Positions 27,037 through 35,362 are shown, numbered from the stretch's first letter. The stretch is 64,000 nucleotides of DNA from Cognatilysobacter claricitrinus (GCF_045866565.1 NZ_BAAFZV010000003.1:248001-312000); one strand, 5' to 3'. Notes: generated from the letters alone by a model not told the origin. Made by a program: numbers and translations.

Positions 27037-27297
27037 TCAGTGCACCGTGCGTGCCTGCGCCGAGAAGCGGCGCGCGTAATCGCGTTCGTCGGCGATGCGC
27101 GTCACGAAGCCGTCGTCGACATCGGGCGCGCCATAGACCGCGTAGACGACGCGATCGTCCGCCGTGCCGACTTGCCGGAGGCTGTAGCGCGGCGCGCCAC
27201 CGCCCGTGTTCTCCGGGTAATGCTTCGGTGGCTGCGGACCGTCCAGGTCCATTTCGCTGTTGTCGACTACGCCCCCGACGAAGAGTGCACGGATCAT
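27037..27297 (-). CDS. Small protein of unknown function
   Basis: 86 residues, no signal peptide or motif that I recognise; the sequence has a GGGAPRYSLRQ stretch and a polar C-terminus. It ends 10 bp from the M23 gene's stop on the opposite strand. Coding status is moderately supported by codon-position GC bias and its compact placement; function unknown. Confidence 0.55.
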   Translation of the reverse strand: MIRALFVGGVVDNSEMDLDGPQPPKHYPENTGGGAPRYSLRQVGTADDRVVYAVYGAPDVDDGFVTRIADERDYARRFSAQARTVH

Positions 27298-27425
27298 GTC
27301 GCCTCCGGATGGATGGGATGCAGGCAGACTGTCCCGGCGCGTGTTCGCATGCGATGAAGCGGGTGTTGCGGTCGCGGCAATCGGCGAGGCCCTAGACTGT
27401 CGCGCCGCCCGACCCTGACGCCGCC

Positions 27426-28451
27426 GTGCACGCTGATCCGGCCCTCGACGCCCTGTTCCTTCCCTTCGACGACGAGCTGCTGCCGTCTCCGGCCGGAGCG
27501 GCCTTCCTCGGCGCGCGCCCCGGCCCGGCGTTGCAACGCTGGGCGCCCCTCGGCATCTCCTGCGAGCAGGACTATCGCCCCGCGGCGGCCGCGCTCGAGC
27601 GCAACGGCATCGAGGTCGCCGCTGCCGAGTTCACGCCGCCACCCACCTTCCCCACCGTGCTGGTGCTGCCGCCGCGCCAGCGCGAACAGTCCCGCGCGAT
27701 GCTGGCCCGCGCGATCACGCTGGCCGGCGATACCGGTCGCGTCGTCGCGTGCGCGGCCAACAACGCCGGCGCGCGCTCCATGCAGGACGACCTCGCCGCA
27801 CTCGCGGGCGAGGTGAACGTGCTCAGCAAACACAAATGCCGCGTGGTGTGGACGCAGCCGGGCGGCAGCGTGCCGTCGGTCGTGCAGGAGTGGCTGGCGC
27901 TCGATGCGTCGCGGCCGATCCTTGGTGGCGACGTGCTGAGTCGTCCCGGCCTGTTCGCATGGGATCGCGTCGACGTCGCATCCGCGCTGCTCGCCGCGCA
28001 CCTGCCGACCGATCTCGCCGGACGCGCCGCCGACTTCGGCGCCGGCTGGGGGTATCTCGCGATCGAACTGCTGACGCGCAATCCGGGGGTCGTGGCGCTC
28101 GACGCGTACGAAGCGCAACGTCGCGCGCTGCCGCTGCTCGCGCACAACCTCGCGCGCTTCGCGCCGCGCGTGGCCATCGACACGCACTGGGCCGACGTCA
28201 CCGCCGGCATCGACACGCGCTTCGACGTGATCGTCAGCAATCCACCGTTCCATGCCGACGACCGCCTCGATCGCCCGGACCTCGGACGGCGCTTCATCGA
28301 AGTCGCGGCCGCGGCGTTGAATCCCGGCGGACGTTTCTTCATGGTCGCCAACCGCCATCTGCCGTACGAGGCGACGCTCGCTACGCTGTTCCGCGACGTG
28401 CGCGTGCTCGTCGACGCACGCGGCTTCAAGGCGTTCGAGGCGCGGCGATGA
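27426..28451 (+). CDS. rsmC: 16S rRNA (guanine1207-N2)-methyltransferase RsmC-like
   Basis: 341 residues. The first half is a degenerate RsmC N-terminal domain; the second half is a Rossmann methyltransferase with the SAM loop DFGAGWGYLAIELL near 202-215 and the catalytic NPPF at about 277-280 (VSNPPFHAD). It methylates G1207 of 16S rRNA in the assembled 30S subunit. The start codon is GTG (27426-27428). It overlaps the following rsuA-like gene by ATGA, so both are co-translated. Confidence 0.88.
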   Translation: MHADPALDALFLPFDDELLPSPAGAAFLGARPGPALQRWAPLGISCEQDYRPAAAALERNGIEVAAAEFTPPPTFPTVLVLPPRQREQSRAMLARAITLAGDTGRVVACAANNAGARSMQDDLAALAGEVNVLSKHKCRVVWTQPGGSVPSVVQEWLALDASRPILGGDVLSRPGLFAWDRVDVASALLAAHLPTDLAGRAADFGAGWGYLAIELLTRNPGVVALDAYEAQRRALPLLAHNLARFAPRVAIDTHWADVTAGIDTRFDVIVSNPPFHADDRLDRPDLGRRFIEVAAAALNPGGRFFMVANRHLPYEATLATLFRDVRVLVDARGFKAFEARR

Positions 28452-29149
28452 AGCTGCTGCGACTGATCGCCAACCTCGGCTACGGCTCGCGCCGGCAGGT
28501 GCAGCAGATGTTCCGCGAGGGCCGCATCACCGATGCCGGCGGCGACGTGCTGTATGCCGACGACGTGCGCGATCCTTACGACGTCCGCTTCGATGGCGAG
28601 CCGCTCGACCCGCCGCCGGGCCTCGCGCTGATGCTGCACAAGCCCGCCGGCTACACGTGTTCGACCAAGGACACCGGTCGCCTCGTCTACGACCTGCTGC
28701 CGCCGCGCTTTCGCGCGCGCGATCCGATCCTGTCCACCGTCGGCCGGCTCGACCGCGACACCAGCGGACTGCTGCTGATGACCGACGACGGCGTGTTGCT
28801 GCACCGGATCATTTCGCCGAAACACCACGTGCCCAAGGTCTACGAAGCGACGCTGGCCAACGACCTGCGCGGCGACGAGGCCGCGCTCTTCGCGAGCGGC
28901 ACTCTGATGCTCGACAACGAAACCACGCCGCTCGCGCCCGCGACGCTCGAGGTTATCGACGCCCGCCACGCGCGCCTCACCATCACCGAAGGCCGCTACC
29001 ACCAGGTGCGCCGCATGTTCGCCGCGGTGGGCAATCACGTCGACGCATTGCATCGCGCGCGCATCGGTGCGCTGGGGCTCGGCGACCTGCCGCCGGGCCA
29101 ATGGCGCTCGCTGACGCCCGCGGATATCGACGCCGTCTTCGCCGGTTGA
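28448..29149 (+). CDS. rsuA: 16S rRNA pseudouridine(516) synthase RsuA-like
   Basis: 233 residues. N-terminal S4 RNA-binding domain (KLLRLIANLGYGSRRQVQQM) and a catalytic domain with GRLDRDTSGLLLMT holding the catalytic Asp102, the same number as in E. coli RsuA. The GRYHQVRRMFAAVGNHV motif near 180-196 is also typical. It converts U516 of 16S rRNA to pseudouridine. It is fused in translation to rsmC through an ATGA overlap. Confidence 0.88.
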   Translation: MKLLRLIANLGYGSRRQVQQMFREGRITDAGGDVLYADDVRDPYDVRFDGEPLDPPPGLALMLHKPAGYTCSTKDTGRLVYDLLPPRFRARDPILSTVGRLDRDTSGLLLMTDDGVLLHRIISPKHHVPKVYEATLANDLRGDEAALFASGTLMLDNETTPLAPATLEVIDARHARLTITEGRYHQVRRMFAAVGNHVDALHRARIGALGLGDLPPGQWRSLTPADIDAVFAG

Positions 29150-29168
29150 TCCGCCGGATCGCCGGCGC

Positions 29169-29393
29169 CTAGCCGGCGCGGCGCTGCAGCTGGAAGACGT
29201 CGTCGATCGCCGCGTCGAGCGCCTCGGCGATGAGGAACGCGACTTCCAGCGAGGGCGAGTATTTCTCGCCTTCGATCGCGATGATCGTCTGCCGCGTCAC
29301 GCCGGCGGCATCCGCAAGGTCCTGCTGCGTCAGGGCCGCGTCCTGGCGCAGTTCGCGCAGGCGATTCGTCAGGCGCCGCGTGGCCTTGCCCAC
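29169..29393 (-). CDS. XRE-family helix-turn-helix regulator (YozG/Cro-like)
   Basis: 74 residues, a single Cro/C1-type HTH: RLRELRQDAALTQQDLADAAG and VTRQTIIAIEGEKYSPSL. It starts 1 bp after the stop of the membrane-protein gene and is transcribed with it. Such small XRE regulators commonly repress their own operon together with a membrane partner. Candidate operators lie upstream of that partner (29839-29906). Confidence 0.9.
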   Translation of the reverse strand: MGKATRRLTNRLRELRQDAALTQQDLADAAGVTRQTIIAIEGEKYSPSLEVAFLIAEALDAAIDDVFQLQRRAG

Positions 29394-29394
29394 G

Positions 29395-29823
29395 TCAGGC
29401 GCCCCGGCGGTACAGCGCGATGCGTGCGCCCGCGTCGCAGATGTTCGACAGCACGAGCGAGCCGAACAGCACGTGCACGAAGGCGAAGTTGCCGGGAATC
29501 ATCAGGGCCACCGCGAGCGAAACGAACACGCCGGTCGCCAGCAGGTACGACGCGATGCGGCCTGCACGCAGGTCGATGCGCGTATCGCGTTCGTCGCGCT
29601 GCACGCCGCGCGAGAGCTCACGCCGGCTCGCGATGGCGAGAACGATGTGGCCGGCGACCTGGAGCGCGACCAGCGCCGCCACGGCGACGCAGAACAGCGC
29701 CATGTCGCCGGGCCCGACGTTCGCACCGTGCCCCGGAAGGATATGTGCGAAGTAACCGCCGTACACGACGACCAGTGCGATCAACACCAGCCACTGGCTT
29801 TTTTCCTCGAACGAAACCGGCAT
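29395..29823 (-). CDS. DUF2178-like four-helix membrane protein
   Basis: 142 residues with four membrane helices (about 10-30, 40-62, 90-110, 115-135) and a charged loop containing QRDERDTRID, the DER-type signature of the DUF2178 group. These proteins occur next to XRE regulators and may sequester or signal to them; that role is inference from genomic pairing. The ATG at 29821-29823 follows an 81-bp gap after the DUF1415 gene, which holds the candidate promoter and operators. Confidence 0.8.
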   Translation of the reverse strand: MPVSFEEKSQWLVLIALVVVYGGYFAHILPGHGANVGPGDMALFCVAVAALVALQVAGHIVLAIASRRELSRGVQRDERDTRIDLRAGRIASYLLATGVFVSLAVALMIPGNFAFVHVLFGSLVLSNICDAGARIALYRRGA

Positions 29824-29838
29824 GACGGCGCACCTCGC

Positions 29839-29906
29839 GATGTATGAAAAACCTTACATCGAAGGTTGCGCCCTGGCCGCGACGCATGTCAAGAAAAATT
29901 TACATC
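29839..29906 (-). promoter_or_regulatory. Two candidate operators (ATGT-N12-ACAT) upstream of the membrane/XRE operon
   Basis: Site 1 is ATGT-N12-ACAT at 29840-29859, extended to GATGTA/TACATC; site 2 is ATGT-N12-ACAT at 29886-29905. Both have the same spacing and A-rich centres. On the minus strand site 2 includes TTGACA (29892-29887), a possible -35 box. Centres are 46 bp apart. They lie in the 81-bp gap before the membrane gene and probably bind the XRE protein. Confidence 0.5.
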
Positions 29907-30453
29907 ACGGTTCGAGGAGCCGACGGAAGGCGTCGGCGCCGAGCCGCCGCATCGTCGCGATGTTGCGTTCGACGATCACGTCCGGATCCGGATACGCGGC
30001 GACCGCGCGATCGATGCTGGCCTCGCGCAGCAGGTGCAGCGTGGGGTAGGGCGTGCGGTTCGTGCAGTTCGACGCATCGTCCGCGGGCTCGCCGGCAAAC
30101 ACGTAGTCGGGATGGAAGCTCGCGACCTGGATGTCGCCTTCCAGCCCGAGCCTGCGCAGCGTGCGATCGGCGACGTCGAGGAAATCGTTGTAGTCCGCAA
30201 AATCCTGCAGCACGTGCGGATGCACGATCAGCGTGGTGTCGGTGTAGTCCGCTGGCGTTTCCTGCAGATGCAGAAGTTCGCGTTCGAGTTCGTCGCCAAG
30301 CGTTTCGGTGTCGCGTGCGTCGCTCAACACGAAGCGGATCTGGCGCTTCACGTGCACTGCCTTCGCGAACGGGCACAGGTTGAGTCCGATCACCGCGCGC
30401 TCCAGCCACCGGCGCGTCGCGGCGATCTCGACGGGCTCGTCGCCGGCGTCCAC
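29905..30453 (-). CDS. DUF1415 family protein
   Basis: 182 residues, cytoplasmic. The family pattern is visible: WLERAVIGLNLCPFAKAVH, TLIVHPHVLQDFADYNDFL and SFHPDYVFAGEPADDASN. Function is unknown. The start is GTG (30451-30453), placed directly after the stop of yajQ (30454-30456) with no gap, so the two are one operon. Confidence 0.88.
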   Translation of the reverse strand: MDAGDEPVEIAATRRWLERAVIGLNLCPFAKAVHVKRQIRFVLSDARDTETLGDELERELLHLQETPADYTDTTLIVHPHVLQDFADYNDFLDVADRTLRRLGLEGDIQVASFHPDYVFAGEPADDASNCTNRTPYPTLHLLREASIDRAVAAYPDPDVIVERNIATMRRLGADAFRRLLEP

Positions 30454-30936
30454 TCAGTCGCGGAAGTTGTCGAACTGCAGCGGGCGCTCGAATTCCGCGC
30501 CGCGCAGCAGCGCCATCACGCCCTGCAGGTCGTCGCGCTTCTTGCCGGTCACGCGCAGCTTGTCGCCGTTGATCTGGCTGTCGACCTTGGCCTTGCTGTC
30601 CTTGATCGCGGTCTGGATCTTCTTCGCCAGCTCGCGCTCGATGCCCTGCTTGACCGCCACCGTCTGCCGCGCGCCGGCCACGTTCACCAGCACGTCCTTG
30701 AATTCGAGGCAGCGCGCGTCGATGCCGCGGGCGACGAGCCGCGCGCGCAGGATGTCGGTGAGCTGCTTGACTTGGAACTCGCTCGGCGCGGACAGGTTGA
30801 TGGTCTCGCCCTCGAGCTCCAACTTCGCCTCGACCCCCTTGAAGTCGAAGCGCGTGGTCAGTTCGCGGTTGGCCTGGTCGACGGCATTGGTGAGCTCGTG
30901 GGCATCGACTTCCGAGACGATATCGAACGAAGGCAT
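30454..30936 (-). CDS. YajQ family nucleotide-binding protein (possible c-di-GMP effector)
   Basis: 160 residues, two ferredoxin-like domains with MPSFDIVSEVDAHELTNAV at the start and the GDKLRVTGKKRDDLQGVM stretch near 128-145. In Xanthomonas a YajQ homologue binds c-di-GMP and acts with a transcription factor in virulence gene control; whether this one does is inference, supported by the cyclases present in the same window. It is immediately followed by a DUF1415 gene. Confidence 0.92.
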   Translation of the reverse strand: MPSFDIVSEVDAHELTNAVDQANRELTTRFDFKGVEAKLELEGETINLSAPSEFQVKQLTDILRARLVARGIDARCLEFKDVLVNVAGARQTVAVKQGIERELAKKIQTAIKDSKAKVDSQINGDKLRVTGKKRDDLQGVMALLRGAEFERPLQFDNFRD

Positions 30937-31046
30937 GGCGGATTCCCGTAAAGACCGCGACAGGTTAGCGCAGCGGTCGCGCGGCGACGACGGCGGCCGC
31001 GCAATGCTCAGCGGATGACGCCGGTTTCCTCGCGATCCACGTCCCC

Positions 31047-31559
31047 GTGCCGCTGCTGATCGCGCTCGCGCTGCTGGTGGCGGTGATGGCGCTGGGCATC
31101 GTCCTCGGCGTCGTCAGCCTGCTGCGCCGGCCGTTCCGGCGGCCGGTGTGGCAGCCCGTGTTCGGTCCGCCCCTCACTTTGCGCGCGGTGCTTCTCGCGG
31201 TCGCGCTGCTCATCGCGTTCGCGATTGCCGGCTGGCGGCATCCCGATTCGGTCACCGCGCTCGCCATGGGGCTGGGCGTCGGCCTGGTGCTCGGCGCGGG
31301 CGCCGGCCTAACCACCGACCTTCGACGCGACGGGCGTTTCGTCGAAGCGCGCCCGCACCGGCTCTTCATGGTGCTGCTCGCGGTCGCCGTGCTGGCGCGC
31401 GCCACGTTGTCTGCCGCGGGCGGTCTGACGGTGCTGCCGACGTCGATGCACACCACCGTGCCGATGCTCGGCGGCCTGCTGGGCGGCTATCCCTTCGCGC
31501 ATGCGCTGGTGCTGCGCGCGCGGTTACGGCGCTTCGCAAGGTTGCGCGGAACGACCTAG
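31047..31559 (+). CDS. Membrane protein of unknown function
   Basis: 170 residues, about five hydrophobic helices starting with PLLIALALLVAVMALGIVLG, no recognised motif. The start is GTG at 31047-31049, since no ATG is well placed. It may form an operon with the DMT transporter that begins 35 bp after its stop. Confidence 0.65.
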   Translation: MPLLIALALLVAVMALGIVLGVVSLLRRPFRRPVWQPVFGPPLTLRAVLLAVALLIAFAIAGWRHPDSVTALAMGLGVGLVLGAGAGLTTDLRRDGRFVEARPHRLFMVLLAVAVLARATLSAAGGLTVLPTSMHTTVPMLGGLLGGYPFAHALVLRARLRRFARLRGTT

Positions 31560-31594
31560 CGCTCCATCGTGGCGGCCTGATTCCGGAGCCGTCG

Positions 31595-32482
31595 ATGTCG
31601 ACCCGTCCGTCCCGCGCCGTGTTGATGATGCTCGCCGCCGTCGCCAGTTTTTCGCTGATGGACGCGGGCCTCAAGCAGCTCAGCGCGCATTACCCGGCGT
31701 TCCAGGTGGCCGCGCTGCGCGGCGCGTCGTCGTTGCCGTTCGTTCTGGCGTGGGCGCTGCATCGCGGCGGTATCGCGCCGTTGCTGCGCGTGCGCTGGCC
31801 ACTGCACCTGCTGCGCGGCGCGATGGGCGTGGCGATGATGGCGTCGTTCGTCTATGCGCTGAAGACGTTGCCGTTGTCGACCGCGTATTCGATCTTCTTC
31901 GTTGCACCACTGATCGTCACCGCGCTGTCGGTGCCGATACTGCGCGAGAGGGTCGGCCCGCGACGCTGGACCGCGATCGCGATCGGCCTGCTCGGCACGC
32001 TGGTGCTGCTGCGCCCGACCGGCGACGGCCTGGTCAGCATGTCCGCGCTCGCCGTTCTGCTCGCGGCGACGATGTATGCGGTGAGCGCGATCAGCGTGCG
32101 CATCCTGTCGCGCACCGACAGCACGCAGGCGATGATGGTGTGGCTGCTCGTGTTGATGGCGCTCGGCGCGGGCGCATTCGCGTTGCCGGACTGGCATCCG
32201 GTGCGCGGCGCGGATATCGCGGTGATCATCGGCGTCGGCGTGGCCGGCAGCATCGGCCAGTACGCGGTGACCGAAGCATTCCGGCTGGGCGAAGCCTCGT
32301 TGATCGCGCCGCTCGAATACACGGCGCTGGTGTGGGGCGTGATCCTCGACGTCACCTTGTGGGGCGTGCTGCCCGATGCGATGACGTGGCTGGGCGCCGC
32401 GATCATCGTCGGCAGCGGGTTGTATCTGTTGCGGCGCGAACGCGTGCATGCCACCGAAGCGGAAATCGTTACGACCCCGTGA
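31595..32482 (+). CDS. DMT superfamily transporter (two EamA domains)
   Basis: 295 residues with about ten membrane helices in two EamA repeats (FSLMDAGLKQLSA in the first; EASLIAPLEYTALVWGVILD in the second). Probably exports a small metabolite or amino acid; substrate unknown. The ATG 31595 follows GGAGCCGTCG, a reasonable ribosome binding site. Confidence 0.9.
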   Translation: MSTRPSRAVLMMLAAVASFSLMDAGLKQLSAHYPAFQVAALRGASSLPFVLAWALHRGGIAPLLRVRWPLHLLRGAMGVAMMASFVYALKTLPLSTAYSIFFVAPLIVTALSVPILRERVGPRRWTAIAIGLLGTLVLLRPTGDGLVSMSALAVLLAATMYAVSAISVRILSRTDSTQAMMVWLLVLMALGAGAFALPDWHPVRGADIAVIIGVGVAGSIGQYAVTEAFRLGEASLIAPLEYTALVWGVILDVTLWGVLPDAMTWLGAAIIVGSGLYLLRRERVHATEAEIVTTP

Positions 32483-32544
32483 AGCCGACAAGCGGCCGCA
32501 TGTGCGCGCCGTCACAGGTTCATCCTCCGCGCACCACAACTCAC

Positions 32545-32550
32545 GGAGGG
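32545..32550 (+). promoter_or_regulatory. Ribosome binding site deciding the start of the exported protein
   Basis: GGAGGG at 32545-32550 is 1 bp from an ATG at 32552 but 7 bp from the ATG at 32558, so 32558 is the probable start of the following gene. Confidence 0.7.
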
Positions 32551-32557
32551 GATGTCC

Positions 32558-33391
32558 ATGGTTCGCATGACGACAACGGTTTCGCTGCTGGCACTGGTAC
32601 TCGCCGGCGTGCTTGCCGCGCCGCAGGCCGACGCCGCGACGCGCCGGCCATCCAACGAACGCCGCGGGCTGGACCTGCTGCCGAGCAAGCAGGCGCTGCG
32701 CATGACGCGCGGCCACAAGAGCGTCGCCACGCCGACCATGGCCGCCGCCGCGGTCACCGTCGACGACGTCGGTGACGTCGACTCGTTCGGCCGCAACCTC
32801 ACCTGGCTGGGCCTGACGCAGGGCGTCGTCACCCTCGACAGCGCCTGCGATCCGGCCAGCACCGATCCGTGCCAGGTGATCAGCAGCCCGACCGTCAACA
32901 CCAACTTCTCGTTCACCGACATCGCGCACATCGCGCTGCCCGGCAAGGCCACCAAGTCGTTGATGTGCTACTGGTTCTCGCCGGTGATCAATGTCACCTA
33001 CAGCAATACGGGCGCGACCAACGCGGTGTCGCAGCTGCGCTACAACCCGACGCTCACCGTGGAAAACCCGGTGCTGAACGACCCGGCGCTGATCGATCCA
33101 ACCACGGGCGTGCCGTTCGGTGGCCATCTCACCACCAGCATGACGTCGTCGGAAATCTTCCAGGTGCCGCTGCCGCCGGCGACGTCGATCACCGAGCGCT
33201 ATCGCGATTCCGCCGTCTGCATCGCGGGCTCCGTCAACCGCCGCACGCTCACCGACACGTTCGGCCTGACCGATGCGCAGGTCAACGAGTTCTTCAAGAA
33301 GCCGACGACGATCCGCCTGAACGTCAGTGGCGCCGTGCGCGGCGTCGAGTTCGCGCAGATGATCTTCGGCCTGCGCATCATCGGCGACTGA
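32558..33391 (+). CDS. Exported protein of unknown function
   Basis: 277 residues. Sec signal peptide (MVRMTTTVSLLALVLAGVLAA, cut near residue 26). The mature part has no recognised domain; it is rich in Thr, Val and Asn with a likely beta-sandwich pattern (NTNFSFTDIAHIALPG, FSPVINVTYSNTGA) and three or four cysteines. Its 3' end overlaps by 14 bp the end of the convergent Nei-type gene. It is alone in its direction after the DMT gene, and may be taxon-restricted. Confidence 0.75.
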   Translation: MVRMTTTVSLLALVLAGVLAAPQADAATRRPSNERRGLDLLPSKQALRMTRGHKSVATPTMAAAAVTVDDVGDVDSFGRNLTWLGLTQGVVTLDSACDPASTDPCQVISSPTVNTNFSFTDIAHIALPGKATKSLMCYWFSPVINVTYSNTGATNAVSQLRYNPTLTVENPVLNDPALIDPTTGVPFGGHLTTSMTSSEIFQVPLPPATSITERYRDSAVCIAGSVNRRTLTDTFGLTDAQVNEFFKKPTTIRLNVSGAVRGVEFAQMIFGLRIIGD

Positions 33392-34208
33392 CGCGTTTAG
33401 CCGGCTTCGGGGCGGATTTCGTCGCCCGCTTCGAAGCCGGCTTCTTCGATGGTGGCACGTAGACCGTGTCGCCGTAGAGCTTCTGGCAGGTATCGCACCA
33501 GAACGCGCGGCGTTTCTTGACGCCGAGATGGCGCTCGAAGCTCAGCGGCGTGCCGTCGCGCGGGCAGGTCTTCTTCGCGTGGACCTGCCAGTGCTGGCGC
33601 AGGGTGAACTCCTTCTTCCACTCGTAGAAGTCGAAGCTGTAGTCGCGCGCCTCGCGGATCATTTCGCCGAGCTTGCGCGACGGCAGGTCGCCCACGCGCG
33701 TGACGGGATGCACGCGGATGCGATGCAGCACTTCGTTCTTGATGATGTTGCCGACGCCGGCGAACACATCCTGCTCGAGTAGCGCGTCGGCGCAGATCGT
33801 GTCCGGCATGTCCTTGAGCTTGCGACGCGCGGCTTTCGGATCCCATTCGTCCGCCATGACGTCGGCGGAGAAGTCGTAGGCCTCGTCGAGCGGCTCTTCG
33901 ATGTAGCGCACCGAGCACGAATAGAAATTGAGTTCGCGCTTGCGGGTGAAGCGCAGCGTCAGGCGCGGCGACTTGTCTTCCTTGCGTTCGTCGAGCGCGT
34001 AGCTCCCGAACATCAGCAGGTGGATGCGGATCGCGAAGTCGCCGAAATCCAGCAGCAGGTGCTTGCCCCACGTACGCACCGCGCGCAGCCGCGAGCCGGG
34101 CAAACGTTCCAGCGGAAGCTTGGTGTTGCCGGTGGCTTCGAGCACCTTGAGCCCGACCAGCGACTCGATGTGCTCGCGCAGGATGCGGATGGACGGGCCT
34201 TCCGGCAT
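33378..34208 (-). CDS. Fpg/Nei family DNA glycosylase
   Basis: 276 residues. MPEGPSIRILREH gives the catalytic Pro2 and Glu3; the H2TH motif GVGNIIKNEV is near 151-160; a C-terminal zinc-finger region follows and then a Lys/Arg-rich tail from about residue 255. The finger reads CPRDG (Cys215, Asp218) and CDTC (Cys238, Cys241), so one of the usual four cysteines is Asp. It removes oxidised bases and nicks DNA. Whether it is Fpg-like or Nei-like cannot be settled; the PEGPS start leans to Nei-like. The small gene at 34212 lies just upstream on the same strand. Confidence 0.85.
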   Translation of the reverse strand: MPEGPSIRILREHIESLVGLKVLEATGNTKLPLERLPGSRLRAVRTWGKHLLLDFGDFAIRIHLLMFGSYALDERKEDKSPRLTLRFTRKRELNFYSCSVRYIEEPLDEAYDFSADVMADEWDPKAARRKLKDMPDTICADALLEQDVFAGVGNIIKNEVLHRIRVHPVTRVGDLPSRKLGEMIREARDYSFDFYEWKKEFTLRQHWQVHAKKTCPRDGTPLSFERHLGVKKRRAFWCDTCQKLYGDTVYVPPSKKPASKRATKSAPKPAKRVSRR

Positions 34209-34211
34209 CGC

Positions 34212-34415
34212 TCAGCCCCTCAGGTTCTGCAGGCTGCCCTGCAATGCGGCGGCGAGCGCGGCGTCGCCGCTGAGCAGCGCCGTCCATGTCAGTTCGATGC
34301 CCTGGCGGCGCCCCTTCTCGACCAGGCGCAGGCCATCGGGATCGATCGTCAGTGTGTAGGCCTGGCCATCGACGTCGAGTTCGCGACGCAACGGCCCGTC
34401 GAGTTTCGTCGTCAT
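34212..34415 (-). CDS. Small protein of unknown function, operon with the glycosylase
   Basis: 67 residues (MTTKLDGPLRRELDVDGQAY start), soluble, no recognised motif. Its stop lies 3 bp before the glycosylase ATG, so they are co-transcribed. It resembles a short beta-rich protein. Function unknown. Confidence 0.65.
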   Translation of the reverse strand: MTTKLDGPLRRELDVDGQAYTLTIDPDGLRLVEKGRRQGIELTWTALLSGDAALAAALQGSLQNLRG

Positions 34416-34484
34416 CGCGGCGCTCCGGCGGTCGACCTGCAGGCTAGCGACGCCGCTACCGACGACGCGTGAATCCTCGCGCCC

Positions 34485-34511
34485 AAAACAGAACGGGCCC
34501 CGAAGGGCCCG
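34485..34511 (-). terminator. Rho-independent terminator of the OmpW-like gene
   Basis: Stem CGGGCCC/GGGCCCG with a CGAA loop (34494-34511), positioned just past the porin stop on the minus strand, followed there by TTCTGTTTTGGG, a short T-rich run. Confidence 0.75.
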
Positions 34512-34532
34512 CTCCGTTCCCGCTGTCGAGTG

Positions 34533-35165
34533 TTACCAGCGCGTGCCGATGCCCACGCCGACGACGACCGGATTCGCCTTCACCTCGCCGGCCTTCACGC
34601 CATCGACGGAGAGGTCGGAATTGCCGTGCAGGTACCGCACGTCACCGCGGGCGAACCAGTGCTCGCCCAGGTTGACGTCCGCGCCCGCCGTCGCCATCGC
34701 GCCCTGCGCGGTGTCGACGCCGACACGATGACCGGCGAGCGCCGTGCCCGCCTGCGCGGATTCGTTGTCGTAGTTCATCTGGTAATAGCCGAGGCCCACG
34801 AACGGACGCACCGTCTTGTCGGGCGAGCCGAAGTGGTACTGGCCGCTCAAGGCATACGGCTGCGCATCCACGCTGCCGGCCTTGCCGGCCGACGTCGTCA
34901 TGCGATAGCCCGCCTTGCTTGCGCCCCAGCCTTCGATCGCGACGTTGTCGTTGATGAACCAGCTCGCGCCGAGGGTGCCGACGGCCTCACCGTCGAGATT
35001 TGTGCGCGCACCGCCGATGTCGGCATCGCCGGTCGGATTGTTCAACGCGGCGCCGGCGACGATCGCGACGTGCTTGCCGCTGGCGGACGCGGTGCCGTTG
35101 TCCTGTGCGAAGGCGCAGGGGGCGACGGCGAGAGTGCCCAGAAGGGCGAGAGTAAGGTGCTTCAT
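34533..35165 (-). CDS. OmpW-like outer-membrane beta-barrel protein
   Basis: 210 residues. Sec signal peptide (MKHLTLALLGTLAVAPCAFA, about 20 residues) and a mature part of alternating strands ending in a terminal aromatic (VVVGVGIGTRW), as needed for outer-membrane insertion. The GLGYYQMNYDNESA and HWFARGDVRYLHGNSD stretches resemble OmpW/OmpA-type barrels. Probable eight-strand barrel; substrate unknown. The start at 35163-35165 is set by the signal peptide. Confidence 0.75.
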   Translation of the reverse strand: MKHLTLALLGTLAVAPCAFAQDNGTASASGKHVAIVAGAALNNPTGDADIGGARTNLDGEAVGTLGASWFINDNVAIEGWGASKAGYRMTTSAGKAGSVDAQPYALSGQYHFGSPDKTVRPFVGLGYYQMNYDNESAQAGTALAGHRVGVDTAQGAMATAGADVNLGEHWFARGDVRYLHGNSDLSVDGVKAGEVKANPVVVGVGIGTRW

Positions 35166-35333
35166 GGAGTGGCCTCCTTGTAATCGTTTGCAGGAACCGG
35201 ACGGCGCCACCGACCGGGAACTCAACCTAACCTCGTGCGACTGAACCCCGCTTGCCCTGCGGACGGTCGCTTCGACACGTACGCGACATCGCGTCCGCTA
35301 TTCGCACGTGCACGCGACGTCCACATCGCGCAT

Positions 35334-35362
35334 TTGGCGCAATCGTCGCCAGAGGCGAGAAT
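35334..35362 (+). promoter_or_regulatory. Candidate promoter of the aceF operon
   Basis: TTGGCG (35334-35339), 17 bp, GAGAAT (35357-35362), 33 bp before the aceF ATG. The -10 is imperfect but spacing is ideal. Offered as a guess. Confidence 0.35.
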
